Shown: positions 1 to 12,872, numbered from the stretch's first letter. The stretch is DNA of 64,000 nt from Salticus scenicus (GCA_963930645.1 OZ005656.1:186507880-186571879), one strand, 5' to 3'. Notes: generated from the letters alone by a model not told the origin. Made by a program: numbers and translations.

Positions 1-1698
1 ACTTATTGGGTTTTGGGAAAACGTAGCACCTTGTAATTTTTTTTTTCCTTAGCCTTAATTTATTCTTTCAAAAAGGTCATTTTTTCCCCCGAACTCATTG
101 CTAAAGATTTTTTTTTTTTTTTACCCCACTCTCCCTTCTTTACGCATATTTATTCCTTAATAAAAATAAGGCTTGGAAAAGTGTGATTTTAATAAACAAC
201 CCTATGCGTTGCGCATTACTTGCGGTTCATACATATATATTAAAAGTGAAACGCATTATTGAAAATCAAATGAAAAATGACGCCCCTTCGTGCACTTGCG
301 TAAAAATTATTAAATATTGGAAATCGAGGAGAAAAATGATTTGGAGCCTTTTTTAAAAACGATTAGAGCCTTTCTTTCCGATATAGGGTCATTTAACTCG
401 CATGCCTACGTGCGAAAGGTAATATTTTTTTTATTTGAATTTTTATTTTTCCATCCCCCATAATTTTTGAAAGAAGATTTTTAAATTGCTAATTTCTAAA
501 GCACAAGGTGTTTATATTACGTTGAAATTTTATATGACGGAAGAATGTTGAGTGTACCTTATATGATGATATGATATGAAATATCTGTAGTAAGATTTTA
601 TATTATGTGTGGTTTTTTTTTTTCAAACGCAGTGAATATTTTAGCTGAGCGGAAGTATTCTGTGGGTATAAAACTGAATATTTGTTTCAAGCAATTTAAA
701 TCTCCCCCTTTTTCAATAGGATACTACTTTCTTCAAAATTTAATATATATGCAATTTTTTGATATAATTATTGAATGTATGATTTATTAGTTTAATTAAA
801 AAATGTAATCATCAAAAGAAGAAGTTCATTTTTTTTTTTTTTTTCTTTAATATTTGAAAAATTTAATGGAACAAGTAAAAATATCTTTTTAAATTTACTC
901 ATGTCATTATCACTGGAATACTTAATACGGAAGTTTATATATTTTATTTGCAAAATATTTATTTATATAGATATATACTCATGCCCAAAATTACCTTTGC
1001 ATGTCCCCCCTCCCTCTAAATTTTCCCCTTTCCGCAAAAGTTGATGTTTTAGAATTTTCCAACTCTGTAGCCCCTGAGAAGATATTTAACAGTTAAAATA
1101 ATCCTCCCCCCAACATAAAAATCAAATTTATAGCCGTAAAATTACCAAAAAGTGATACAAATAGGGGGCCGTCCCTAAAAAACGGTGTGTGATAGGACAA
1201 AATGGACGACATATTCGAATTCAAGAGGTCGTTTCACATAAGAATTTTCCACAATAGTGTGTGTGTGTGGGGGGGGGGGGGGCAATTTTCATGGCGAGCA
1301 ATGTAATTGAAATATCATTGAAACTTAAGTTAATTTAAAGTATGTAAATGAGTGTGTTTGAAATGCAGTTACTTTATGTAAATTATAAACTACGAATTAT
1401 TTTGGGGAATAATATTAACTATGGGGTGGTTATAATTAAACCACCACTATAAGCAGCTAAAATGGCGAGCAGAAAGCTTGTAACGTCTGTATCACAACAC
1501 TTGGTATACGGACGATTGACTCGGGGAAAAAAAAAAAAAAAAACTTCAACTGGCGCATTGCATGACAAAATGGCAAATCTAACAAGTAGATTAGGAAACT
1601 GCAACATACTGCAGTTTTCAATTTTGGTTATATTTACTGAATGATTCGATGATGCAAAGTTGTTTTAAAGACTTACATGGGTTTCAAAAGCTCAAAAA

Positions 1699-1744
<46 letters not shown>

Positions 1745-1773
1745 TCAATAAATAAAAAATTTTATTGATTTTT
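1..1773. other. AT-rich non-coding stretch
   Basis: No supported gene. It holds poly-T runs, a (GT)n tract running straight into 14 G at 1257-1282, and a 39-bp T run at 1701-1739. A short open frame starts in a good ATG context at 1462 (MASRKLVTSV...) but runs into a poly-A stretch and ends at 1644. It resembles nothing I recognise, and I do not call it a gene. Confidence 0.6.
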
Positions 1774-2542
1774 TTAGCATGTAAAAGAGCAATATTTAAA
1801 CAAAATTTATAAAAATTCAGTCGGTGGGTTTCCGCAGATCCTTCAGAAAAGTGGTGGACACGATTTCTTAAAAACTATTTAGCATGTAAATGAGCAACAT
1901 TTAAACAATAATTTATAAAAATTCAGCCGGTGGGTTCCCGCAGATCCTTCAGAAAAGTGGTGGACACGATTTCTTAAAAACTAACGCACCAATCTTATTG
2001 AAATTATGCACACTTCTTCAAAATAGAATTGACTGGTGCTTGAACGAAGCATTCAAAAAAATGAAAAGAAAAGAAAAGAAATGTGAACTTTTGGCAGAAT
2101 TATATGCAAAAACAGTAGAATTTTAGCTGAATTTTACCTCACGTGTAGCTTTTCAAGGGAACTTGGTACCCTTCATTTGGCAAAAAAATCACGAAAATAT
2201 CGATTTTCTAATTTTTTGCTTAAAATATATCTTGACACCCCTAGTATATCCTGAAGAAGTTTCGTGAAGATCTGAGAACTATAAAATAACATTTTGAGTA
2301 ATTTGAAGTAGATTTCGAATCTTTTTTCAAAGTTAAAGTGGTTTTTCTCAGTTCGTGTTTTTTCAGTATATCCATATGTTCAAAACGCTAAAACTTAAAT
2401 GTATATTTTTCAATTGACTTGATTATTATTATTTTTTTTTTTCTGGATGCTCATTATAGTGCATTTTATAAAACTAAGGATCGAATTTGTAATAAAATCA
2501 AAAGTTTTTCTTTTCTTTTCTTTCTTTTTCTTTTAATAGATA

Positions 2543-2576
<34 letters not shown>

Positions 2577-3220
2577 GTATTTTTTGTGACTTTTTACATA
2601 TATATCAACATTTTATTTTTTTACTTCGAAACAAATTAAATTTTTGGAAATCCGACCTTTAAAGTTATACAGGACACTTCAAAGAACATTATTAAAAATA
2701 AATAAATAAATTAATTAAAATAAATAAATTAAAAAAGTTAGAAATTGCAGGAGAAGATAGTTTTTTAAAATAATTTAATTAAAAAATTAAATTAAATTAA
2801 ATAAGAAATATTTTTTTTTTTATTGTACCTGTAGAAATGTTGTGGTAAAATCATTTTCCTTAATAAAATCACTTAATAATATGCTAAATGAGTATTGTAA
2901 AATGCTTAAATAAAAAACAGTTGTTCAAAGGGTACCGAATCCCCTTAACTTTCTTATAATCGGGAAAAAAAATGTGTGTGAGAGAGAGAAATACTTCGAT
3001 CAGGCACTAGAACTAGACAATTCTGTTTTGAAGAAGTTTTCAAATTTTCAATCAGATCAGTGAATTAGTTTTTGAGAAAGCATGTCCACCACTTTTCCGA
3101 AGGGCCTCCGGAAGGTCCAGGACCCACCGAATGAATTTTCGAAATATTTCAATGAAAATTTTGTAAAATATTTATTATGTGTTGCTCTATTATACGCTCA
3201 AATTTTTTAATTAAGAAAAT
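1774..3220. mobile_element. foldback element with inverted arms, one arm partly duplicated
   Basis: Left-arm sequence at about 1774-2170 reappears inverted at about 2920-3220. The landmark GTGGTGGACA, followed by TTTCTTAAAAACTAA, occurs at about 1850-1985 and in inverted form at 3065-3100. The phrase around ACTTCTTCAAAATAGAATTG is matched inverted near 3025, and GGTACC-containing phrases match near 2165 and 2930. In the left arm a unit of about 105 bp is present twice in tandem (about 1774-1878 and 1879-1984). The middle is poly-A/poly-T rich with no open frame. This is a non-autonomous foldback DNA element; the superfamily is not assigned because the exact ends and target duplication are unclear. 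Confidence 0.65.
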
Positions 3221-4020
3221 ATTATATATATATATATATACACATACATTTATTTATTTAAGAGAAATTATGTTTCGTTTTTAGCCTCTTCGAAACCTAA
3301 TAATGCCATAATAATACAGAAAACTTCTATTATGTGATTAGAAAAAAACTATATCTATTTTCCGGGAGGAGTTGGTAAATTTCATTTAAAAATATTAATT
3401 AGGGATCATTCATCCAATTTTAGCTCCTTTTACTCTATTATATATCATTCTCTTGAGGCAAACTTTGAGGAAAGTAGCGGGGTCATTTTTCCTCTTCTAA
3501 ATAAATCACACAACCTAGACTTTTGCATTATTAAGAAAATTAATCTTACTTTAAATTTAGGCATCAGATGTTTGTTTAAAAGGAATGGCGCATTATATTA
3601 CTATACACATTAAAGTATTTTTAAATGCTATTTAATTATCAGAATTATTTCACTTCCTTTGTGTCTTATGTTTGTTTTATTTATAATTAAAGTGTTATAA
3701 ATTAAATAGAGTAAAGTAAAGCATAAAGAATAAAAGAATTATCTGACTTTTCAATTAAACATAATTAGAAGTACTGTTTATAAATGTAGGGGACACTGGG
3801 TTGGTTAGCATAGATTTTGGTTTTGATGGTTAATTTTTCTTTTTCTTTTAGCACGTCAGGACTATTTCTTTCAATCTGCTATTTTGCGTCGATACCAACT
3901 TATAGTGTTCCACTTCGAAAATGCCTGCCAATATCTAATTTTACTATTTACTTTTTACTCTATCATAATTTTTTTTTTTGTAAAATATGTGAAAACTTTT
4001 CTGTACATTTTTTTCCAACT
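3221..4020. other. AT-rich non-coding stretch
   Basis: Short (TA)n at 3224-3240, otherwise AT-rich sequence with no supported gene or clear repeat. The open frames at 3817-4108 are rich in F, I and Y, as expected from T-rich DNA, and run into the tRNA-like sequence. Confidence 0.5.
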
Positions 4021-4091
4021 TCCCATTGGTGAGGATCGAACTCACAGCCTTCGCGTTCGTAGCTCTATACTCCGACCACATAGACAACGGG
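4021..4091 (-). pseudogene. tRNA-like sequence (pseudo-tRNA or SINE head)
   Basis: On the minus strand the ends form a 7-bp acceptor-like stem (CCCGTTG at 4091-4085 with CAATGGG at 4028-4022, one G-U pair). A perfect 5-bp T arm with loop TTCGATC lies at 4029-4045, and a 4-bp D stem (CTAT/ATAG) is possible. The anticodon arm does not pair and lacks a U33-like position, and there is one base too few between acceptor and D stem. It is therefore a tRNA-derived relic and not a working tRNA gene. A related sequence lies at 41845-41925. Confidence 0.5.
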
Positions 4092-5873
4092 TCTTGGCCG
4101 AAGGTTAATAGATTTATATTAATTAATCTCTGATGAATTTTGAGTATAATTTAAATAGCGAATAATTAGTTTATTTTTATTTTATTATTATTATTATCAT
4201 TTTAATATTATGTTTTTGTTCTGTAGAAATTGAAACTGTTAATTATTAACAATAAATACCAAATTGTTATTAAGATTATTTTACTTATTAAAATATTCAG
4301 TAAATAAGTATGAAGCGATTAGTGGAAGATACTATACAATCAATGCATTCAAATTTCATTAATTTATTTGGAATTAAAAATCGATACATTGTTTAAATAT
4401 ATGTTTAAGAATTTTACTAAACGCCCTTTATTACTATTATTATTTTTTTAAGTATTAAAACACAAATATCATTAGTCCTGTCGTACTAAATTAAATTCTG
4501 TCATAGACAGAATTTCATCCATAGTCTTCCCCCCCCCCCCTCCTAAATTTTGTGCGTGTGTGTGTGGGGGGAGGGGGGGGGGATATTTAGAGAAATTTCG
4601 TTGAATGCATCAGAAAGATTAACATTTTGGTTACAAAATGTTACCCATCAATTAAATAATTGTTTAAGCATTCCTAAAATCATTTTTCCTAAAAGCTTCC
4701 AACTATGCCAACATAACTAAGGGTGCAGTGTCAGATGACATACCTGTAGAAGTGAGTTGGCATAATGTGATATGGATAGAGATACTTAGGCAGAATACAG
4801 AAAATTTGATCAAAAACATTTTATTTTATCAAAATATTTTATTTTAATAATATTTGACCGAATTTTTCTGCTTAAAAACATGAAAAAAATAATGATTTTT
4901 TTCACGAAAAATAAAATTTGCTTATTAATAAAGCTACCTATATTTATTCAAATATAATAATTAGCTCAATATTTGAAATCAATCACGAATGTAGGAGTTA
5001 CAAACTCGTTTATTTCAATAGATGAGGTCAATTTTTGCACAATTTTACTGTGGTCGTACAAAATAGAATCATCCTGGCGTGGCTATCTCCATTTTTCTCC
5101 CCTTTTCACCATAGTGGACCCCCAAATCTTATTGCCATCCGTTTATGAATCTTCCCAAGATACTGACATCACACGCTTTCGTGACCGCATATTTTTATCT
5201 CTCTGACAGTAAGATCCGCCTGTGGGCGTTATTCTTTTAAACTGTATTATTACAGAACAAGGTTTTCTGAATCCATATTTATGTTACAAATGAATATACA
5301 TTATATTTATAGTATTTTTAATTAAATTATTTGTATCAATATTTTTTTTATTGTACAAATATTAATATTGGGAATATTCTTAAGAAATATAGTAGCATAC
5401 AAATTGCAAAATAAATGCTTACTGGCGTAGTTACAGATTTCCAAATGACGTGAATTTACGTCAGTGGTCGGGAAAGTATTAATATTTTACCAAGAACAAT
5501 TTTTTTTCTGTATTTTCTTGATATTATGGGGGATTCATTGTTAATCCTGTTCTATGAGACCTGTGGGCATCTTTTTTAAGATTCTCCGAGGTTCATGAGA
5601 ACTATCGAATGAAAACTATGATCACCATCTTGGCGGGATGTTGATGGTGTTAGTTCTTCACTATGAAGAGATTCTTCAGCCTTTGAACTATCATTAAGGA
5701 AGGTCAAGCTATGCCATAGCGATATCATAGCTATGCCAAATTGCCCCACAGAGAGATCCAACACGAGATGGATACCTCAGAACCCCAAACATCAGAAACA
5801 AAAATATTATGATACATTCATGCAATCACAGTTAACAACTCTTTTGAAAACCGCCATAAGCATCAAATCAGCT
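4092..5873. other. AT-rich non-coding stretch with two weak open frames
   Basis: Contains opposed C-run and G-run tracts at 4528-4583, the latter again after (GT)n. Open frames at 4973-5206 (+, 77 codons) and 5576-5764 (-, 62 codons, with a less AT-biased composition ending ...SIVLMNLGES) were considered. Neither shows a recognisable domain or convincing splice sites. I see no other supported feature. Confidence 0.45.
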
Positions 5874-6157
5874 CATGGGCGTAGGAAAGAGAGGGGCTCA
5901 GGGGTTTCAACCCCCCCGCCTCCATTGGTTATTAAAAAATTTCCTTTCAATGGCAAATAAAAAAATCACCCATTTAAAAGCTAAATTAAAATCTTATAAA
6001 TGTTCATAATTAACGATATTTTGTAATTAATACTAATAATTAGTGAATATTAATTGATATTTAATTAATAATTGATTTTCTTGATAATAATTTTAAGTTA
6101 TTTTTTAAATGAAATTTTTTGAACCCCTCCCATGATTTTTGAATTGCTACGCCCCTG
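5874..6157. mobile_element. hAT-like MITE
   Basis: The ends are short inverted repeats: CATGGGCGTAGG at the left and, read from the right end, CAGGGGCGTAGC. GGGGTTTCAA on the left matches GGGGTTCAA on the right. CAGGGGCGTAG-type termini are typical of hAT-superfamily elements; that is family knowledge. The interior is AT-rich with no open frame. I could not find a clean 8-bp target duplication, so the assignment is tentative. Confidence 0.55.
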
Positions 6158-6252
6158 AACTAATTCGATATGCAAATATATAAGGGGGGAAAATTGCGAT
6201 GAAAATTTTACTAACCAGTCAGAAGAAATTATAAAACAGGTTTTTTTTCCAT

Positions 6253-6654
6253 CACTGAAAAAACTTCTGTGACTGACTTCTAGAAACTAAATTGTGGCTC
6301 TAATAAAAATAGTTCCATGTCATCGTTATAAATTCTAGTTTCCTTTGCTAACGAGTCCTAAAGGCGAGTTTTAGTAACTGTAATCTGTAATCTTAGCTTA
6401 CGATCCAATTTTAGGCAATCAAGCTGAAATTTCTCGTAATATCAACAATTCATGATTTATAATATTCAAAATAATGTTTCACCATCTAGAAAAATATAGA
6501 CTAGAAATTCTCGATCATTTCTTCTATCTAGATTATTTGTTTATCTTGTACGTGTGGTTCGGAAATCTATATTTCTAGTTTAGGGATTTAGAAAATGACT
6601 ACTTATTTGTTCTATATAAAGGTGGAATATATATATATTTTTTTTTTCTCAGTG
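6253..6654 (+). mobile_element. CACTGAG-ended MITE, copy A
   Basis: Begins CACTGAAAAAAC and ends TTTTTCTCAGTG. It shares its whole length with copies at 7654, 8300 and 21535: the block with GTGGCTCTA and AATAGTTCCATGTCA near the start, the GAATTTCTCG-type block in the middle and TCTATATTTCTAGTTTAGGGA near the end. About 400 bp, no coding capacity. This copy is shorter than B and C because part of the middle is missing. Confidence 0.75.
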
Positions 6655-7653
6655 TTCGCGCGTAACGCTTCCAAGCCAACTGACGTTATGGTTGATGATT
6701 CACCAGTATATAGACTCTCCTCTAGCGTGATGATAGCGTTCTACATTCAGGTGGCAGGAAAGAGACGCTATGTGCCAACTAGTCCTGGTCTCCTCTGCTT
6801 TAGAAAAAGTTCAAATTAGTTTTGAAAAGAGCTTTCTCAGACATTTATGTGTGTGTGTGGGGGGGGGGGGGGGTTCTTGATTGAACATACTACATACATT
6901 TATAAAAATTAAAGGTTGTTATTAAATTTAAAATCTTATTCTAAATTATCCATAAAAATTTCTCCCACTTCACTCCTTAAAACTAGCGATCTTGGTCAAT
7001 TTTTTCAAATAGCAATTTTATATGATCTCCAAAATACCCAATTTGAATTGCCTTCAACTATTTATTTTTAAATTATTCTCATAACAGGCATAAATACACA
7101 TATTAATTGCTGAAAACATAATCTTCGTATTCAGAGAATTTTAAAAAGCATAATTATAGGGGAAAATTCAGCGTTGAAATTTGAAATCCAAATTAGCACT
7201 TTGTTTACCAATGGCTATGAGAAATTAATTATCATTCCTCAGTAATTTTCCCAGAATTGATCAAATTTAGTAGAGCATTTCCATTAATTACATTCAATAG
7301 AGAAGCATGTATTCACTCAATTTTTGGGTACACTGTATATTATCTGTAAAATTATGTACATATCACATATAGTGACTTAAATTTCGCACTTACAGAACCA
7401 AAATGTAAATTTAGCAAATTAAAAATATTTTGCGGGCGTATAATTCCATATATTGCTTTGTACAGTGTCTAATCATTTTTAGTTTTTGGTAAATTTTTAA
7501 TAAAAAAAATACATAAGCCATGTCGAGATTGGTTTCGTTTAAAAGTTCTCTGATTTCGGAATATACGTCATACAGTTCTCTGAAAATTCCATTGAATATA
7601 GAGAAAAATGTTACACTTGGCTCGTTTTATCAAAATATTTTAATTTACTGTTT
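6655..7653. other. AT-rich spacer between MITE copies
   Basis: Contains a (GT)n tract followed by 15 G at 6849-6873 and a weak CTCF-like match (CATTCAGGTGGCAG, 11 of 14 positions) at 6744-6757. Nothing else is recognised. Confidence 0.45.
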
Positions 7654-8119
7654 CACTGAGAAAAAATTCTGTAACTGACATCTAGAATCTAGATTGTGGC
7701 TCTAGTAAAAATAGTTCCATGTCACCCTTACAAATTCTAGTTTCTGTTGAAAGCGAGTTCTAGAAACACCTATCAGAATTCTAGAGCGTTTACCTGTATT
7801 ATCGTGGTCAAATTTATTTGAAAATCTCTGCAAATAAATGTGAGCACAAGAGACGAGTTTTAGCAACTATAATCTTGGTATCTGACCCAGTTCTAGAAAA
7901 TCAGGCGAGAATTTCTCGCGTTTCAGAGGATTCAGAATATTTAGAATCTTGTTTCACCATCTGGAAATGTGTAGACTAGAAATTCTTGATCATTTCGTCT
8001 ATTCAGCTTATTAGCGTGCCTTATACACATAGCTGAGAAATCTATATTTCTAGTTTAGGGATTTAGAAACTGACCACTTATTCGTTCTAGATGAAAGCGG
8101 TATATTTTTTTTCTCAGTG
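7654..8119 (+). mobile_element. CACTGAG-ended MITE, copy B
   Basis: A 466-bp copy with termini CACTGAGAAAAAATTCTG and TTTTTTCTCAGTG, flanked on both sides by TTT, which may be a 3-bp target duplication. It is the cleanest copy of the family. CACTA/CACTG-type ends and a 2-4 bp target duplication fit the CMC (CACTA/Chapaev) group, but that is an inference from end sequence alone. Confidence 0.75.
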
Positions 8120-8299
8120 TTTAAAACACGTTTTTTATTATATTTTAATCGAAAGTTATCTTTGAATTTTTTCATTCCTCTTGGAATGAAATTGGATTAG
8201 AAGGAAAAGAAATAAACAAGCGTAGCAGTTTTAACAAATATAGGGGTTGGTCAAAACTGAAAGGAAAAAAAAAAAAATAAATAAATAAAAGATTTCTCA

Positions 8300-8781
8300 C
8301 ACTGAGAAAAAAATTATTTGACTGATATCTAGAATATAAATTGTGGCTCTAGTAAAAATAGTCCCATTTCACCTATGTCATCCTTATAAATTCTAGTTCC
8401 TTTTGCTAGCGAGTTCTAAAAACACCTATTAGAATTCCAGACTATTTTCCTATATTATGGTGGAATCAATCTCAATTAAAAATATCTGTAAATAACTGCA
8501 AACACAAGAGGCGCGTTTTAGTAACTATACTTTTGTTTTATAACCCAACTCTAGAAAATCAACGAGAATTTCTCGCAATACAAAAGATTCGTAACATTCC
8601 ATTTGTACTAATTTTTCACCATCTAGAAATGTGTAGACTAGAAATTCTTGATCATTTCGTCTATCCAGGTTATTTGTTTACCTTATACGCGTAACTGGGA
8701 CATTTATATTTGTAGTTTAAGAATTTAGAAAATGGCTACTTATTCGTTTTAAATGAAAGTGGTATATATTTTTTCCCAGTG
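8300..8781 (+). mobile_element. CACTGAG-ended MITE, copy C
   Basis: A 482-bp copy with ends CACTGAGAAAAAAATT and TTTTTTCCCAGTG. It lies only 180 bp from copy B in the same orientation, with poly-A sequence between them. The same internal blocks are present with scattered substitutions. Confidence 0.75.
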
Positions 8782-8817
8782 CAGTCACAAAACCAATCAA
8801 AATAGAAATCGATTAGA

Positions 8818-8871
8818 AATTTGCTTCACTATATTTATATTTGCTTCACTATATTTATATTTGCTTCACTA
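8818..8871. repeat. 20-bp minisatellite, about 2.6 units
   Basis: The unit ATTTGCTTCACTATATTTAT is repeated head to tail with almost no divergence, so the expansion is recent. No associated gene. Confidence 0.85.
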
Positions 8872-10601
8872 CTTCATTTGACGGTACCAGTTGATTTTCT
8901 TCTCGCCTATTTTCAAAAAAATACTACAGTCTCTTTAATCAATTAGGCAATCGTATCTCACAAAGGCCGGAACCTCCTAGTTATTTTTTGATTAAAAAAA
9001 AAAAAAAAATGGATTAGCACGAAAGTTTATTTCTTAGATTAGTGTATTAAATCAAATTGGTGATGGGACAGAAATATTTTAAGTTCCGCGTTCCATTATC
9101 ATATCATAACCTCATGATGGCTTTTTTCGGTACATACATGCATATACATGATACAAAGAACATCTTCTCATAGTTTTTAAAAAAGCATCGTTATCATTTT
9201 CATGTTCTACGCAAAAAATCAATTTACAAAGAATCCCACCCTCAGTCATAAGAATTTATCCTACCTTAACGTATGCGTGAAATAAAAAAGAAGAAGAAAC
9301 AAAAAGTCTGTTCTTATTATCATTTCCGTGAACTTTTTCTGACATGCCTCTCTCCTGTTGCACTATAAATACTCATATTATCTAAAACGACTCTAATTTC
9401 TTTTACAGAAGTAGGCGTGATTTCAGAATTTTCAGTCAATGAAGTTGTCAACAGCGTGACCCATCGATATCTTCAGATTGTGCTGACACCCAGCTCCACG
9501 AAGATAAAGAACTTGGATCATTCTTTACAAAGGCTCCCATTAATCTCACTTACCTTAGAATGAATTTGGAGTCCGCTGTTGTTCTCTTTTCTCTCAAATT
9601 TATTTTCAGTAAAGTGTTGACTTATTTTACTGGAGGTTATCTCTCATTACCATTCAAACAGCATTTTAATGAGCGATTTCTTTCTGACGTATTAAAATTT
9701 TTATAAAATTTCAGCTTATTTGATGGTTATAGAACTGTTCTTAAGTGCGTTGTTTACTTCCTGACAAACTTTTGAAAACATATGTTTGAAAGTCATAGGG
9801 AAAAAATATCAAACCCAGTTCAGATCAATTTTTACAGGCCTCGATTTAAAATGCACTTATTCATCCTCGTAAAGGAAGCATGATCATGAACTTTTCTTTC
9901 AACAATTTTGTGTTAATCTTATCTTAAGGGCGTGCATCCGGAAATGAAGATTTCTATTCAACATGGCCACCCAGGTTCTAAGAAAAAATCGGGGTTGGCC
10001 TAACTTTAAAAACTGACAGCCTACAGCTCCAATCAGTGAATAGTAGAATTCCCCTATTAGTTGAAAAATTATCTTCTTGACTACCTTAATTATTTTGACA
10101 CTTCCTCTCCTAGCTGTGGGGTGACAGAGGTGATAAGAGACAGTTTCCCACCTGTATTCAATTATCTACAAGAACGCCGCTAAAAAAATATACAAACTAT
10201 CCCATCGCTCAGTGAAATATTTTGTGAAACGTAAATCACTAAAATAAATAGATTTAAGATTTAAATTCTAATGTCAAGAAATTTAATCTTATTAAATGAA
10301 TAAATGAAAATTCTTTACACAAAATGTTTCGGAACAGAAGAAAATATTTTTTTTAATTATAAATACATGCATAAAATATATGAATATTAAAAAAATAAAA
10401 AGATGTTTATTGAATTATTTATACTACATATATAGTTTCAGACAGTACATAAAATAGCTCTCTTTCTCTTGTCGAAAGATTCAAACACACGATAGTGTGT
10501 TTTAAAAAATAGTGGTTGATTTTTTTTTTTTTTTTTTTTTTTTCTTAAGTTTTAATAGGAAATATGTTTACTCAAAAGTTTTTTTTTAATTCTAACTATT
10601 T
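8872..10601. other. repeat-poor block
   Basis: Apart from short A or T runs I see no mobile element here, and base composition is slightly less extreme than in the flanks (for example 9900-10180). The block contains the candidate exon at 9409-9563. It could be intronic or 3' untranslated sequence of an unknown host gene. Confidence 0.35.
9409..9563 (+). CDS. candidate terminal exon, unknown product (weak)
   Basis: A pyrimidine-rich stretch ending ATTTCTTTTACAG (AG at 9407-9408) looks like a 3' splice site. The sequence after it stays open in one frame for 50 codons (VGVISEFSVNEVV... to a TGA at 9561-9563), with a codon mix less AT-biased than the surroundings. The frame is open for only about 14 more codons upstream, consistent with an intron boundary. 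No domain is recognised, no upstream exon is identified and no poly(A) site is certain. Open frames of this size also occur by chance, so this is a hint only. Confidence 0.22.
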
Positions 10602-10930
10602 ACTTTCTTTCACGTATACACAGGGTAAAGAAAGTATTGTTTTTGGGTCAAATTTTCGAAATTGAGTTTTTTTTTTCTTTATTATATAATTATACGTTTT
10701 GAAATCCTCTGCATTGGAAAATGTTTTTAGCGGTTGGTTTGTGTGTGTACCTGTCTGTTATCAGCATATATCAAGAACAAATAATAGCAGAAAGTCCAAA
10801 CTTGGTATTTTAAATGGGTTTCATATAAATATGCTACACTAAATTTTTTCCTTGAGACAAAGCAAATGGTTCACGTACAGGAATATCCAAGAAAATTCAA
10901 ATACATGATGTTTATGGGGTTCAAAGTTCA
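10602..10930 (-). mobile_element. F1-family 3' end fragment
   Basis: Reverse-oriented relic of the element seen complete at 13964-15346. From left to right it has the degenerate terminal hairpin (ACTTTCTTTCAC ... GGGTAAAGAAAGT), the TTTGGGTCAAATTTTCGAA block, a poly-T expansion, the CTGTCTGTTATCAGCATATATC block and the CAAATGGTTC block. Divergence is clearly higher than between the two complete copies. Confidence 0.65.
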
Positions 10931-12834
10931 AATAAATTATGTTCTGATAAGTACAATTTAACATCAATAGGCTGATTAAACAAAAGTGAGTAACAATTTT
11001 TTTTAAATGCATAAAAGCATGTTTTGTGTAGATTGTGGTATGGAAATCATTCATCATTCGTTTACAGAGCTCCAAAGTATTTGGATATATTGAGGCTATA
11101 CTTGGAAATTCCTTGAATTATAACTAATTTTGTGTTAGAAGTTTTTCGAGTAAGAATAAATTTAAATACACAACATTGTTTATCGACAATATACAGAGCT
11201 ACCCAAAATTAAGCTAAACGCTCTTTTGTATTGAATGTAATTGATGGAAGTGCTTTGCTATATTTTATTATGCCGACGAACACTTGCTCACGAAGCAAAA
11301 TTAATTTTTCATATTCATACTGTATGTAAACGAATTACTTTTAGTAGTTTTATTCTCAACTCTAGTTTTTTTTTTTTTTTTTCCTTCATAATATCACATT
11401 TTGAGGTTCCCTGGTTATAAAAGTCCATAATTTAGCGGTTGATCTGTATATATATCTGTTATCAGAATAACATAAAAACAGATAACTGCAGGAAATTCAA
11501 AAGTGGTATTTTGAAGTTCGTATTAGGTTGCCACTTAAAATTTTGAGCAAGGTTGTAAAGTTTGAAGTCAAATTAGTAACAGCCTTGATTATTATTCATT
11601 TGTTTATTTTTACAATTATGCATTATAAATAAGTGGGTTTGATGGAGGAGGGGAGTATCCCTCTTACAAAGAAATACATGTGAAATAAAACTGTTCCATA
11701 TGTTCTAAAAATGTTCCGCAATTTTAGATTTTTTTTAAGTACATTATTTTTATTATCGTATGCTATTGATCTTAAAACTTAATATGCAATATATATATAT
11801 ATAATGAAAACCTTTTTAAAAAATTTCAGTAAATATTCAATATAATTTTCTTTCATTATTTTATTACAATATGACATTTTCCTGTTCCTCCCTTAAAATT
11901 TTAGTCTTGAGTCTAAACAGTTTTAAGATTTAATTAAGTAGAATTACAGTTCAAGGAAAAATTTTATTTATTTATTTATTTATTTTTGGGTCTAATTTTA
12001 ATGTAATTTTCGAATTTTGATGGAATATAATCCGACACACGCAGAGCTGCAAATACTTTAATTAAGAAAACTTTAAAAATTAAAAAGTAAAATAATACGT
12101 TCATTTCCTGATATTTTAACTGTGGATCTATGATAAATAACACCCGTGAAGTTGGAATATTTACAAGGCTTTTAGTTTAGAACCTCATCCCCCACCGCCC
12201 TTATTATTTCCCAAAATAATTTACATCTATGCAGAAAGGAAAAGCAATAAATTATAAAACATTTAGGATAACAAAATTAATAATTTCAATAATTTTCTAC
12301 TTGCAACTTTAAGTAAAATCAATCCGATATGCAGAGATCCCCTCCAAGGTGATTCTAAAGCTCCCCTGTTTTCTGCAATTCTAAATTCTGCTCTTCCAAA
12401 CTTCACAATTTCATCGCTCCAACGGCACTATTATATATTTCCTAACCCATAGTTTTATTTTTCATGCCTTTATTTAATTATTTTTAACAAATTATTAATA
12501 TTTTAAAGTTATGCCCAGACATTACAATTTACAATTTTTTAAAGTCATAAAATTAGTTAAATAAAAAAAAAAAAAATCTTTGTGATATTAAAGAAAAAAC
12601 TTCAAATCAGACTCTTTCTACCGTCTATGTCTCTATGATGGGTTGGTTTGTCTGCTGTTTGACACTGATATAACAAACAAAATCAAATTTGTCAAATCAA
12701 ATCAAAAATATTTTATCAATTTCACCCACGATAGCTAATTCTTTTAGCACAAAAGTGCTGGAAAATCTTTCTTTATCTATGCATATTTTTAATTTATTTT
12801 AGTAACTTCCTTTTATATAAAAATCAACCTCTGA

Positions 12835-12872
<38 letters not shown>

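Noticed and set aside
1462..1644. Short open frame in a good ATG context (MASRKLVTSVSQ...)
   Set aside because: It passes through a poly-A run read as lysines, has no recognisable domain, and the opposite strand is equally open. Probably chance.
4021..4091. Functional tRNA gene
   Set aside because: Acceptor stem and T arm are good but the anticodon arm does not pair and the acceptor-to-D spacing is wrong.
5576..5764. Minus-strand 62-codon frame with protein-like composition
   Set aside because: No splice sites or extension in frame, stops close upstream in all frames, no recognised domain; kept only as a note in the surrounding stretch.
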